From positions 164,348-228,347 of the forward strand of contig NZ_JAGPXT010000009.1 in NCBI RefSeq assembly GCF_018070465.1: 64,000 nucleotides of DNA. Direction: 5' to 3'. Below are positions 24,984-33,349 of this stretch, one piece after another (the first letter of the stretch is position 1; every line of letters begins with the position of its first letter). Both the position numbers and the translations under genes were made by a program. The notes below the pieces were generated by a model, which was not told the origin of the DNA, searched no databases, and saw only the letters and a list, made by a program, of their open reading frames with translations. This stretch comes from Micromonospora sp. C95 (GTDB lineage Bacteria > Actinomycetota > Actinomycetes > Mycobacteriales > Micromonosporaceae).

Positions 24984-25328
24984 ATGGACAACCCAGAACC
25001 GATGACCGACCAGGAGCTCGCCGAGATCGAGGATCTTGCCAACGCCGCTACTCCCGGCCCCTGGTACGTGCGTCAACTCGACGATGACTTCGCCATGAGC
25101 CTGGTCGCCATCAGCACGAGCCCCGACACCGGGTTCGGTGAACGCTGGCCGGACTTTGACCATCACGAGATTGTGGCCGCCACCCTCGTCCAGCAGCCCC
25201 GCTATGTTGATGTCGCGGACGAACGCTGGGATGAAAACGCCCAGTTGATCGCCAGTGCCCGCCAGAACATCCCTCGCCTGATCACCGAGATCCGCAGGCT
25301 CCGCCGCCTACTTGCGGGCAACGGATAG
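24984..25328 (+). CDS. Hypothetical protein with ATPGPW motif
   Basis: A 114-residue soluble protein. The N-terminal MTDQELAEIEDLANAATPGPWYV contains the ATPGPW motif, seen in many short phage- and actinobacterial-island proteins of unknown role. The body has paired DFDHHE and DERWDENAQLIASARQNIPRLITEIRRLRRLL, the latter a helical C-terminus. GTGAGGAGATCGTCGCCTG before the ATG contains GAGGAG as ribosome binding site. It starts the accessory patch beside rnpB. No function can be assigned. Confidence 0.75.
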   Translation: MDNPEPMTDQELAEIEDLANAATPGPWYVRQLDDDFAMSLVAISTSPDTGFGERWPDFDHHEIVAATLVQQPRYVDVADERWDENAQLIASARQNIPRLITEIRRLRRLLAGNG

Positions 25329-25499
25329 AAGGCTGCTGCCGGACTGACCTGCCTCACCCGTCCACAGGAAGCGACCTGTTGCCAATGCGATTCTCGGCCC
25401 AGACCGGCGATCGACAGGTAAAGTCGATGCGATCACTGGCGTGTCCTTGGACAAATCGGATGAGTTGATTAACGATTACTGACATGTGAGTATTGATGC

Positions 25500-25925
25500 G
25501 TGGCTTGGGAATGGGTGGCTCCGGCGGCAACCGGTGCAGTGGGAGTGGCGACGGTTTCGGTGACTGCCTGGATGGCACACAAGACGCTTCGGGTGCAAGG
25601 GGACCGTGCGGCCAAGTCGGAGAGACGCACACTCTACGGGCGATTCCTGCAGGCGACCCATGAGATGAGGGACTGTGCTACCCGCTTGGTCGGAGATGGT
25701 GCGTCGAGCGACGGAGATATCGAGGCTGTCGCAACTTTCCGACACGCGCGGGCGAGTGCTAACGCCGCGCTGGCCGAAATCTCGATCCTTGCGCCGGCCA
25801 CGGTCGAGCGCGTTGCCGAGGAGTATTTGGACGCGATTCTGCGGTACGGTCTTGAGTCGGACCGCTCGGAAGTTGCCCGCAGGCACCACAAATTGACGTC
25901 CGAGATGAAGCGAGACGTGTCGTAG
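25500..25925 (+). CDS. Hypothetical single-pass membrane protein
   Basis: A 141-residue protein that I do not recognise. One hydrophobic segment spans about residues 7-25 (APAATGAVGVATVSVTAWMA), followed by a charged helical region with FRHARASANAALAEISILAPATVERVAEEYLDAI. The GTG start at 25500 follows an AT-rich stretch with TTGATT about 40 bp upstream. Codon use is more relaxed (TTG, AGT, GAT) than in flanking housekeeping genes, which fits recent acquisition. It is convergent with the next gene, with a two-base gap between the stops. Confidence 0.65.
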   Translation: MAWEWVAPAATGAVGVATVSVTAWMAHKTLRVQGDRAAKSERRTLYGRFLQATHEMRDCATRLVGDGASSDGDIEAVATFRHARASANAALAEISILAPATVERVAEEYLDAILRYGLESDRSEVARRHHKLTSEMKRDVS

Positions 25926-25927
25926 CG

Positions 25928-26647
25928 TCAGGCTCTGGCGTCGACAAACTCGCGCATCGATCCTCGGTGGCGTCGAGGCGTTGCGGTTGGCATGATCTCC
26001 ACCTCTGCCCGCTCGATCTTCTGCCGGATCTCTCGGGCGTGCCCAGTGCCCTGGCGCTCTGGGCGCCTCGCGGGCTGTCGGTCGACGTCGCCCCTAGTCT
26101 GCTTGCGTGAGTCACCTTGCGACGGCACTACTGTCGCTCGTGACGAGTTACCTTTGTCTGTAGCGCGAAAAACACTCTGGACTCGGCTGAAGATCCAGAC
26201 GAGAGACTTTGTGATGTACAGGACGAGGGATAGCAGCCAGCCGAGAGTCGAGCCCCACATCAGATGTTTTGCCGTCGCAACTCTGTAGTCGCGAAGGTAG
26301 CTGACTAGGATCTGCTGGTCCTCGGGTGTCTCGCCGGCGCCGAGTATGTCCTCGAAAACAGAGGTGTCCCCGTCGACCTTGAATATGGCGATCGCTAGTA
26401 GGGAATCAGCGATAGTGTGTCGCCCGGCGACCTGAATCTGTTCCTCGATCATGTTCTGCACTGATTGGGCGGCATGGCTCCTAGCTATTTTTCCCCTACG
26501 TAGGTCGTCAGTTATCTTGTCGCGGAGTATCCATAGCCTGTTTCGGTATGAGCTGTGTGCAAGACTGGTGAGTTGATATATAACGAAGAATGGGGTCAGC
26601 GCGATGCCGAGAAGCATGATCAGAAGGAGTGCCGAGGTTACGTGCAT
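25928..26647 (-). CDS. Hypothetical two-helix membrane protein with basic tail
   Basis: A 239-residue protein of no recognised family. The N-terminus is a hydrophobic helix (about 3-28), then a soluble helical stretch with ITDDLRRGKIARSHAAQSVQNM, a second hydrophobic segment (about 130-155, HLMWGSTLGWLLSLVLYI) and an about 80-residue Arg-rich tail. The ATG at 26647 lies one base after the stop of the upstream coiled-coil gene (TGACATG) and uses AAGGGTGG inside that gene as its ribosome binding site, so the two are coupled. The base composition is visibly lower in GC than the neighbours. Confidence 0.65.
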   Translation of the reverse strand: MHVTSALLLIMLLGIALTPFFVIYQLTSLAHSSYRNRLWILRDKITDDLRRGKIARSHAAQSVQNMIEEQIQVAGRHTIADSLLAIAIFKVDGDTSVFEDILGAGETPEDQQILVSYLRDYRVATAKHLMWGSTLGWLLSLVLYITKSLVWIFSRVQSVFRATDKGNSSRATVVPSQGDSRKQTRGDVDRQPARRPERQGTGHAREIRQKIERAEVEIMPTATPRRHRGSMREFVDARA

Positions 26648-26648
26648 G

Positions 26649-27203
26649 TCAGCTTCCACCCTTCTGCAGCTCGTTTAGCTCGCGCTCCAGTTCTGAGAGA
26701 CGCTTGCGCTGTACTTTAATTTTTGTCTTTCGAAGTCGGCAAATGTTGGCCGTGACGAGCCAACCCGAGGTTACCACGAGACAAAAGGCGATTGCGACCC
26801 ACATCCCTGCGTCCGGTTGGGTGCGCTGCTCGGCGACAAGGCGGGCGAGCGGCTCGACGGCAGTGAGGGGAAAATAGCTCGCGGCGATTATTGCGGCCCA
26901 CCATCCACCATCAATGCCCCTACGCCACAGCTTGAAGCGCTCGTGGGACAGCTGGTCTTTGCCCCGAAATTGCCGGATCTGCCCTTCGAGCGTTGCTACC
27001 TGCAAGCGGAGTTGGTCGGCTCGTAGTTCAGCTTGCTCGGCGCGCAGGACGGCCTGCTCGACTCGGAGGGTCCGCTCCGCCTCTCTTGACATGGCGGGGA
27101 GCATAGCGGTTCGCAAACGATCACTGGGCGTGACCCGGTGCCTCGGCGGGAGCTGGTCCAGCAAGGCGATTCTGTCCATGCTGATCAATGTTGAAGATGC
27201 CAT
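26649..27203 (-). CDS. Hypothetical coiled-coil, two-helix membrane protein
   Basis: A 184-residue protein. Residues about 40-85 form a heptad-rich coiled coil (SREAERTLRVEQAVLRAEQ followed by AELRADQLRLQVATLEGQ). Two hydrophobic segments follow (WWAAIIAASYFPLTAVEPL and [20 protein letters not shown]), then a charged C-terminal helix. The ATG at 27203 follows GGGAGATC; the frame is open further upstream but less protein-like. Translation is coupled with the membrane gene at 26647. No homologue is recognised. Confidence 0.6.
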   Translation of the reverse strand: MASSTLISMDRIALLDQLPPRHRVTPSDRLRTAMLPAMSREAERTLRVEQAVLRAEQAELRADQLRLQVATLEGQIRQFRGKDQLSHERFKLWRRGIDGGWWAAIIAASYFPLTAVEPLARLVAEQRTQPDAGMWVAIAFCLVVTSGWLVTANICRLRKTKIKVQRKRLSELERELNELQKGGS

Positions 27204-27461
27204 GATCTCCCGATTCGCTGGCCCGGGCATCCAACTACTACCGCAGGCAGAAGCAGTACGACGGGAGGTGTCGCCGATTGTCCAGAGTCGGGAATATGAC
27301 AACACTGGTGGATGCACCTCCATGCTTCTTTGACTGCTCAAAGGCTCGTCGCCCATACGGCAAAGCCGCAGTCGGCGTACTGATCAACGCTGACGTATCG
27401 AGGTGTACTGGGGACGGCTCGCGGGACAGCGGGGGTGGGTCGCCGCCGATAGGGTCCGAGG

Positions 27462-27983
27462 ATGGTGGAGAGCCGTCCCGACCCCGTGGCCGTAGCGATG
27501 ATGTCGACCACGGCAGACGAACGCGCCGTGCTCGACTCGTTTCTCGACTTTCATCGCGCGATGTTGCTGCGCAAGCTGCGGGGGGTCTCCGACGCCGAGG
27601 CTGCCCGCCGGCTGGTGCCGTCGGCGACCACCCTCGCCGGCCTGGTCAAGCACCTGACATTGGTGGAGCGCAACTGGTTCCGGTGCCTGCTCGCGCCCGG
27701 CCCAGGCGACGTCTATCTCACCTCCGAGGAGGACGCGACGGCCAGCTTCACGTTGGCCACGGGTGACACCGTCGAGCGGTTGTCGGCGGCGTACGAGGCG
27801 GAGTGCGCCCGGTCGCGGGAGGTGGCGGCCCGGTTCGACCTCGACCACGTGGTGCCCCACCCGCAGCTGGGGGAGGTTTCGGTGCGCTGGATCCTGGTGC
27901 ACCTGATCGAGGAGACGGCCCGGCACGTCGGGCACGCAGATATTCTCCGTGAACTGACCGACGGCTCGACCGGCGCCATCTGA
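27462..27983 (+). CDS. DinB-family (DUF664) protein
   Basis: A 173-residue DinB/YfiT-like protein. DERAVLDSFLDFHRAMLLRKLRGV starts the four-helix bundle; LAGLVKHLTLVERNWF and LVHLIEETARHVGHADIL hold the metal-binding histidines. It is shorter and only distantly similar to the DinB gene at 23652. The start may be ATG 27462 (after CCGAGG) or the ATG pair at 27498/27501, where family similarity begins. It marks the return to normal high-GC sequence after the accessory patch. Confidence 0.88.
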   Translation: MVESRPDPVAVAMMSTTADERAVLDSFLDFHRAMLLRKLRGVSDAEAARRLVPSATTLAGLVKHLTLVERNWFRCLLAPGPGDVYLTSEEDATASFTLATGDTVERLSAAYEAECARSREVAARFDLDHVVPHPQLGEVSVRWILVHLIEETARHVGHADILRELTDGSTGAI

Positions 27984-28009
27984 CCGGTGGCGCACCTCCG
28001 ACCCGCCGA

Positions 28010-28480
28010 TCAGGCGGGGGCGAGCAGTTTCGCGAGGCGTTCGGCGACCGGTGGGGCGTGCAGGTGCAGTCGGGCGACGTTTATCGCGTCGGCGCCGACC
28101 ACCGACAGCAGCGCGTGCGGGCCGACGGCGTACACGGAGAAGTGGCCGGCCTCGTTGCGGACGGTGGACTGACGGAACTGGCCCTGGCCGAGGCGGAGGC
28201 TGACCTGCCGGCCGAGGCCGAAGGTCGCCGCCGCCATCGCGGCCAGGTCGTCAGGGTCCAGGGTGTCGGGCACGTCGTGGGCGATGAGCAGGCCGTCGAC
28301 CCCACCGAGGACACTTCCCTGCACCCCGGGGATCTGTAGGCGCAACTCGTGCAGTTCGGTGCCGATCGCCGGGTACGGCAGCGACGGGTCACCGGCCAGC
28401 GACGGGGGAAGCTTGACCGGCGGTGGGAGCTTCGGCTGCTGCGCGGTCCGGCGGGGGAGGAAGGTGTCGCCGGTGCTCAC
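28010..28480 (-). CDS. Roadblock/LC7-domain protein
   Basis: A 156-residue protein with a Pro-rich N-terminus (TFLPRRTAQQPKLPPPVKLPP) and a Roadblock/LC7 fold: LHELRLQIPGVQGSVLGGVDGLLIAHDVP (in part), DDLAAMAAATFGLGRQV and SVVGADAINVARLHLHAPPV. Roadblock proteins bind small GTPases, as MglB or CvnB do. The GTG start at 28480 overlaps the stop of the next upstream Roadblock gene (GTGA). No GTPase or histidine kinase partner is next to it, unlike the conservon operons of streptomycetes. Confidence 0.8.
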   Translation of the reverse strand: MSTGDTFLPRRTAQQPKLPPPVKLPPSLAGDPSLPYPAIGTELHELRLQIPGVQGSVLGGVDGLLIAHDVPDTLDPDDLAAMAAATFGLGRQVSLRLGQGQFRQSTVRNEAGHFSVYAVGPHALLSVVGADAINVARLHLHAPPVAERLAKLLAPA

Positions 28481-28848
28481 AGTTCCAGCTGCTCCTCGAT
28501 GGTGCGCAGCTGGTGCCGGGCCAGCGCCAGGTTGGACCTTGTCTTGCTGAGCATCAGGTAGAGGAACAGCCCCTTGCCGTTGGAGCCGGTCAGCGGGCGG
28601 ATGATGTGGTACTGGCCGCCGAGGGTGATGAGCATGTCCTCGATCTCGTCGTTCAGCTTGAGCATCTCGATGGTGCGCATCTTGGCGCGTACCACGTCGG
28701 TGTTGCCGGCGGCGGCGACCGTGAGGTCGATCTCCGGGGTGCCACCGACGACGCCGAGGGTCATCCCGCTCGTGTAGTCGACGAGCGCGGCGCCGATGGC
28801 GCCGTCGATCGTCATGGCGTCCTTCAGTGCGGTGTCGAGGTTTGCCAC
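28477..28848 (-). CDS. Roadblock-like protein
   Basis: A 123-residue protein with no extra domains: ANLDTALKDAMTIDGAIGAALVDYTSGM, then NDEIEDMLITLGGQYHIIRPL and a helical C-terminus ALARHQLRTIEEQLEL. It has the Roadblock/profilin-like alternation and is translationally coupled to the longer Roadblock gene at 28480. The GTG at 28848 follows GGAGAGG. The two products may form a heterodimer; this is inference. Confidence 0.75.
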   Translation of the reverse strand: MANLDTALKDAMTIDGAIGAALVDYTSGMTLGVVGGTPEIDLTVAAAGNTDVVRAKMRTIEMLKLNDEIEDMLITLGGQYHIIRPLTGSNGKGLFLYLMLSKTRSNLALARHQLRTIEEQLEL

Positions 28849-29115
28849 GTGCCTCTCCAGGTTCTGCTGACGAGCTGTCGGTGCGCCCCGGTACGCGGTC
28901 GTGCCGGGTGAAGAAAACTCGGATGAGACTCGCACACGCAACCTGCCATCCGCATCTTGTGCAGCGCGAACAGGCTGAGCGGACCACGGTGGGTGACCAC
29001 CGGGGCGGCCCACAACCGCCGCAGCGGCTGATGCCAGGGGACCGAGTCCGTCTGCTAACTGCGGGGCCTGCGTCCCCGATCCCACCCGGACGACCGGGCA
29101 GCACGCTCGACGAGA

Positions 29116-29922
29116 TCAGGCCGACGCGGCAGCGAGGTCGGCGAGCACCCGTCGCTGGAAGGCGCGGGCAGCCGCCCCGGTCGGTGGCACACCGCCGTCG
29201 CGGGCGGCCATCGACCGCTCGACCAGGTCGGTGGTGTCGGCGTCGACAAGCGGTCCGGCCTCGTCCAACAGCCGCCGGGCGGCGGCCACCTTGGGCAGCC
29301 ACACCCCGAGGCGCAGGCGTACCCAGGAACGGCAGGCACCGAGCACGGCGTCCTCGGTTCCGGGCGCCGGCACCTCTCCGGCCGGCAACGGTCGCGCCAA
29401 CCAAAAGCGCAGCGCGTCCAGCACCAGTCGGCGCAGGTCGTCGGGGGCCAGGTCGGCGAAGGCGTCGGCGGCGGGCGGACCGAGCAGGGCCCGCCCGCTC
29501 TGGTGCAGGATGCTGCGGTCCAGGCCGTACCAGAACAGACCGTCCGCGCTGGGGCGCTGCGCCGGGCCGTACGACACCCGGAAGTCCATCCGTGGGCCGG
29601 TGTTCAGCTCCACCTCGAAACCCGGCTCGGGACTGCCGGATCGGGCCACCGCCTGTCGATACACGACAAGTTCCAGGCCGCGCGCCGGGCAGGGCAGGGC
29701 CTCGTGCCGCAGCCGGGCCACCAGACCCTCGGCGACGTCGTGGTCCAGCGGGCTGGAGCAGACCAGTGCCACATCCACGTCGCTGCGTCCAGGTTGGTAC
29801 GCGGCCAGCCCCACCGAGCCCGCCGCGTAGGCACCGCACAGCTCGGCACCGAGCACCTCGTCGGCGACCGTGACCAGGTCGCTCAGGTACCGCCGGAGCG
29901 GTTCAGGCGTACTCCAGCTCAC
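29116..29922 (-). CDS. Aminoglycoside adenylyltransferase-like nucleotidyltransferase
   Basis: A 268-residue protein. The N-terminal nucleotidyltransferase fold shows AAGSVGLAAYQPGRSDVDVAL (about 33-53; G-S...D-x-D metal site), and the C-terminal part resembles DUF4111 (helical, FWYGLDRSILHQSGRALLGPP, LDALRFWLARPL). Aminoglycoside adenylyltransferases of the ANT(3'')/(9) type share this layout. The GTG at 29922 overlaps the end of the NUDIX gene by 20 bases. Whether it confers resistance is not known from sequence. Confidence 0.8.
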   Translation of the reverse strand: MSWSTPEPLRRYLSDLVTVADEVLGAELCGAYAAGSVGLAAYQPGRSDVDVALVCSSPLDHDVAEGLVARLRHEALPCPARGLELVVYRQAVARSGSPEPGFEVELNTGPRMDFRVSYGPAQRPSADGLFWYGLDRSILHQSGRALLGPPAADAFADLAPDDLRRLVLDALRFWLARPLPAGEVPAPGTEDAVLGACRSWVRLRLGVWLPKVAAARRLLDEAGPLVDADTTDLVERSMAARDGGVPPTGAAARAFQRRVLADLAAASA

Positions 29923-30412
29923 CGGGCTCGCCCCACAGGGTGCCGGCCGGCAGGAAGAACGCCGAGGTCTCGCCGCCGAGAGCGTGCCGGATGACCAGCC
30001 GGGCGTGCTCGTCGAGGTCCGGCAGCCGTCCCGGCGGGAACCACCGGACGTCCAACGACTCGTCGTCGTTGACGCGCGCCTCGCCGCCCAGCAACCGGCA
30101 GTGGAAACCGAGATTGAGGTACTCGCAGTGGTCACCGTTCGGGTACGTGTGCGGGTGCGACACGGCGCTGCTGAGCCGCAGCGGTTCGACCGCCAGGCCG
30201 GTCTCCTCCAGCACCTCACGCACGACGGCGGTGGCCGGCTGTTCACCCGGCTCCACGAAGCCGCTGACCACCGACCAGCGACCGTCGTCGGCCCGTTGGG
30301 CGAGCAACAGCTCACCCGCGTCGTTGCGGACGATCGCGCTTACGCTGGGTAGCCAGAGTAGGTCGTGGCCGACGTGCTTGCGCATCCGCAGGATGTAGTC
30401 CGGTACGCCCAT
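29903..30412 (-). CDS. NUDIX hydrolase
   Basis: A 169-residue NUDIX enzyme. The NUDIX box spans GFVEPGEQPATAVVREVLEETGL (G-x5-E-x7-R-E-U-x-E-E-x-G-U), near residues 51-73. The N-terminus carries LWLPSVSAIVRNDAGELLLAQRADD. Such enzymes cleave nucleoside diphosphates linked to another group. ATG 30412 is the natural start. The nucleotidyltransferase overlaps its 3' end, so the two share a transcript. Confidence 0.93.
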   Translation of the reverse strand: MGVPDYILRMRKHVGHDLLWLPSVSAIVRNDAGELLLAQRADDGRWSVVSGFVEPGEQPATAVVREVLEETGLAVEPLRLSSAVSHPHTYPNGDHCEYLNLGFHCRLLGGEARVNDDESLDVRWFPPGRLPDLDEHARLVIRHALGGETSAFFLPAGTLWGEPGELEYA

Positions 30413-30455
30413 CCGGTGACCTTAGCCCGCCGAGGTGCCCGCGCCCTCCGCCGGG

Positions 30456-31724
30456 TCAGGACAGACTGATCTGGCGGCGGATCCGCTCGTATTCCTTGGC
30501 CAACTCGGCGTCGATGCGCTCGGCACGGGCCTCCGTGAGCACCACCTTCGGCTCGTGCCAACGGCGGCTGGCCACCATCTGCCGGCGAAGTCCAACCGGT
30601 GGATGGGTGGCGAACAGCGACGCCTCCTCGCGTACGGAGAGTTGCCGAAGGTGCGGCAGGCGGTGTGCGGCGGCGGCGAGCGACTCGGCCGCCGCGGTCC
30701 GCCAGGCAACCGGACCGTGCCCGGCCCGCGACTCCCGGCGTACGGCCAGCGCCATCGACTCCGACCGCAGCGTCTGGTCGAGCAGTTCGGTCGCCGCCTC
30801 GGAACCCGCGGCCGTCGCGGACATCTCGTCGGCGAGATACTCCGCGCGATGGCCGTCCCGCAGGGCTATGCAGAGCAGCACCACATGGGCCACGGCGAGC
30901 AGCCGGGACAGGGTGCCCAGGAACACCTTTGCCAGCGCGGCACCGAGCAGTTCCAGCAGGCCGCCGCGGTGCCCGTTGTCCATCGGCCGCAACAGGTCGG
31001 CGGCTTCGCCCAGCGTACGGAACGCCGGTTGGGTGAGCAGCATCCGGCGTGGGTCACCGTTGACGAAGTGACCCAGTTCGTGCGCGAGCAGCGCTACCCG
31101 CTGCTGCGGACCGAGCGCGCCCCAGAACGGCAGGCCGAGACAGAGCACCCGCCGCTGTCGCAGCCCGACCTGGCCGGCGTACGCGTTGAGGTCGCCGTCC
31201 ACCCCGATCACCTGGGGCGTCGGTGTGTCGAGTGCCGCCGCGACCTCGTCCACAAGTGCGAACAGGTCCGGGGCCTGCTGCCGGGACAGCACCGTGAGGT
31301 CCGGGTCCAGCCGGCCGAACCGTGGCCGTAGCACGAAGGCGAAGGCGAGCAGGGTGACCCCGGGCAGCAGGGTCAGGCTCGGAAACGACCGTAGCGTCAG
31401 CCAGAGGCCGATGGCCGCGATCGCGACGACCCCGGCGAGCAGCAGGACCGAGGCCGTGATGATCAACACCTTCGTCGCCCCGGCGCCGGTCGCGCCGATC
31501 GGTCGCGCCGACAGCCGGTCGAACTGCTGGCGGGTCATCCGGTACGCCAGCCGGTGCGCCCGCCGGTCGACCCAGACCCAGCCGAACACGGGCCGGCTGC
31601 GGCTCGCGTCGTACGCCTCCAGGTTCCACTCGCACGCCGGGCACCATGGTGCGGCGTCGAGTTCGGCGACCGTCCCGGTGTGGCAATGCGGACAGTCGGT
31701 CGCCGGCACGGCTGTGGTGGTCAT
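30456..31724 (-). CDS. M48-family membrane metalloprotease
   Basis: A 422-residue protein. Residues 1-35 are a short zinc-ribbon (CPHCHTGT...CPACEWN). Two membrane helices (about 85-105 and 112-130) follow, then an M48 peptidase with the zinc signature LLAHELGHFVNGDP (about 210-223) and a third zinc ligand in RAEYLADEMSA. It resembles HtpX/Ste24-like proteases that trim membrane or exported proteins. ATG 31724. No operon partner: the neighbours are the NUDIX gene downstream and a divergent small gene. Confidence 0.92.
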   Translation of the reverse strand: MTTTAVPATDCPHCHTGTVAELDAAPWCPACEWNLEAYDASRSRPVFGWVWVDRRAHRLAYRMTRQQFDRLSARPIGATGAGATKVLIITASVLLLAGVVAIAAIGLWLTLRSFPSLTLLPGVTLLAFAFVLRPRFGRLDPDLTVLSRQQAPDLFALVDEVAAALDTPTPQVIGVDGDLNAYAGQVGLRQRRVLCLGLPFWGALGPQQRVALLAHELGHFVNGDPRRMLLTQPAFRTLGEAADLLRPMDNGHRGGLLELLGAALAKVFLGTLSRLLAVAHVVLLCIALRDGHRAEYLADEMSATAAGSEAATELLDQTLRSESMALAVRRESRAGHGPVAWRTAAAESLAAAAHRLPHLRQLSVREEASLFATHPPVGLRRQMVASRRWHEPKVVLTEARAERIDAELAKEYERIRRQISLS

Positions 31725-31954
31725 GGAGGCAGATTGTGGTGCACTCGGCATCGCCCGGACAGTGGCCCTTCGGATGATCGACATTCCTCGGCGCACGCCT
31801 GCCGACGGGCTCCGGCGATCGGGCGTGGAGGTGGTCGGAACGAGCATTTTCGCAGTTCAGGCCCGCAGGGCAGGGAGCACGTCTACTGTGGAAGGGCCTG
31901 GTGACTTGCCGTGTTCCGGTGGCGGTCGGTCGTTTCCCGGTGCACAGTGATGCC

Positions 31955-32155
31955 ATGAGCGACAGCGGACGTGGACGTTACTACTGGTGTACGCGACACC
32001 ACCGGGTCGAGTCCGGTGCCGACGTGTGCCCGGCGCGACACGTTCTCGGCCCGTACGACTCGGCGGCCGACGCGGAGAACGCCCTGCAACAGGTGCGGGA
32101 ACGCAACGAGGCGTGGGAGGCCGAGGACGCCCGCTGGACCGGGGAGGACAGGTAG
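31955..32155 (+). CDS. Small Cys/His protein, 66 residues
   Basis: A short protein: MSDSGRGRYYWCTRHHRVESG, DVCPARHVLGPYDSAADAENALQQVRERNEAWEAED. The paired YWCTRHH and VCPARH may bind zinc, and GPYDSAADAENAL resembles the actinobacterial SPOR-like small-protein family. It reads as a conserved actinobacterial hypothetical. It is divergent from the M48 gene and 78 bp upstream of the H1-like gene. Confidence 0.75.
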   Translation: MSDSGRGRYYWCTRHHRVESGADVCPARHVLGPYDSAADAENALQQVRERNEAWEAEDARWTGEDR

Positions 32156-32233
32156 ACGGCGCGGGACGCCTCCCGTGCCGAGGCACTGCGTGCGTCGCGA
32201 GGGCGGCGGCACGTCCCCATGAAGGGAACCGAG

Positions 32234-33280
32234 ATGGCCGAAGCGCAACAGGCCACCCGCCCGGCCGCGAAGCGTACGCCCGCGAGGAAGACCGCCGCGA
32301 CGGAACGCACCGCCGGTCTCGCCCGTACCCCGTCCACCCGCCGCGCGTCCGGCACCGCACCGGCCGCCCGTAAGGCGACCGGCGGCGGGTCGACGGCGAA
32401 GAGCTCGACCAGAGCGGCCACCCTGGCGCGGAAGACCGCCGAGGCCAGGAAGGTGGCGCCCGCGAAGAAGACGGTGTCGGCGAAGACCGCACCGACGAAG
32501 GCACCCGCCGCGCGGACCACCTCGGCGTCGACCCGGACCGGCCCGCGCAAGACCACGACCACGGCGCAGCGGGCCACCGCGAAGAAGGCGACGTCCGCTA
32601 AGAAGGCGACGCCCGCCCGGAGCGCGGCGGCGAAGGCCCCTGCGAAGAAGACGGCCCCGGCCCGCAAGACGGCGCCCGCGAAGAAGGCCACGGCCGCTCG
32701 GGGTACGGCGGCGAAGGCCCCCGCGAGGAAGACCACGTCGGCGAGGAAGGCGGCGCCGGCCCGCAAGACCGCCCCCGCGAGGAAGACCACGTCCGCGAGG
32801 AAGGCGGCTCCGGCCCGCAAGACCGCCCCCGCGAAGAAGGCGACGGGTACGCGGAGCACATCGGCCGCGCGTAAGGCGCCCGCGAAGACCGCGACGTCGG
32901 CGGTGAAGAAGGCGGCGGCGCGCACGAGTACGTCGACCGCGGCGCGGAAGACGGCGGCGAAGAAGGCTCCGGCGCGGAAGGCACCCGCGAAGACGGTGGC
33001 GGCCAAGAAGGCGCCCGCCCGGAAGAGCACGACGGCGGCGACCCGGGCGACGGCGGCGAAGAAGACGGCCACGTCGCGGGCTCCCGCGAAGAAGGCTCCC
33101 GCGTCGAAGACGACGGCGAAGAAGGCCCCCGCGAAGAAGGCGCCCGCGAAGAAGGCCCCGGCGGCGAAGAAGGCACCTGCGAAGAAGGCACCCGCGTCGC
33201 GGGCGGCGGCGAGACGAGCGCCTGCGAAGACGGCCGCCGGGCGGGCGACGTCCGGCACCGGGCGCCGGACGGCCGGCTGA
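32234..33280 (+). CDS. Histone H1-like Lys/Ala-rich repeat protein
   Basis: A 348-residue protein made almost entirely of Ala, Lys, Pro, Arg, Thr and Ser in short units such as APARKT, AKKAPA, TSARKAA and PAKKATA. There is no folded HU/IHF domain in front, unlike mycobacterial HupB, and no acidic or hydrophobic core. The composition is that of a disordered DNA-binding tail, as in bacterial H1-like proteins. ATG 32234 follows AAGGGAACC; ATG 32219 is an alternative. The unit repeats at nucleotide level (for example two near-identical copies around 32721-32830) suggest slippage expansion. Confidence 0.85.
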   Translation: MAEAQQATRPAAKRTPARKTAATERTAGLARTPSTRRASGTAPAARKATGGGSTAKSSTRAATLARKTAEARKVAPAKKTVSAKTAPTKAPAARTTSASTRTGPRKTTTTAQRATAKKATSAKKATPARSAAAKAPAKKTAPARKTAPAKKATAARGTAAKAPARKTTSARKAAPARKTAPARKTTSARKAAPARKTAPAKKATGTRSTSAARKAPAKTATSAVKKAAARTSTSTAARKTAAKKAPARKAPAKTVAAKKAPARKSTTAATRATAAKKTATSRAPAKKAPASKTTAKKAPAKKAPAKKAPAAKKAPAKKAPASRAAARRAPAKTAAGRATSGTGRRTAG

Positions 33281-33349
33281 CCCGGCGTACGCCGACGACC
33301 CGTCGCTCGGTGGAGGGCGAGGTGTGTTCGGGGCTGTCAGGATGGGCGC

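Noticed and set aside
24984..25328. Integrase or recombinase in the patch beside rnpB
   Set aside because: No catalytic R-H-R-Y or serine recombinase motif is present in any of the four proteins of the patch.
31981..33258. 425-residue minus-strand ORF rich in AGAFFAGAFFA
   Set aside because: It is the antisense shadow of the H1-like repeats; the plus-strand frame has a ribosome binding site and a known composition.
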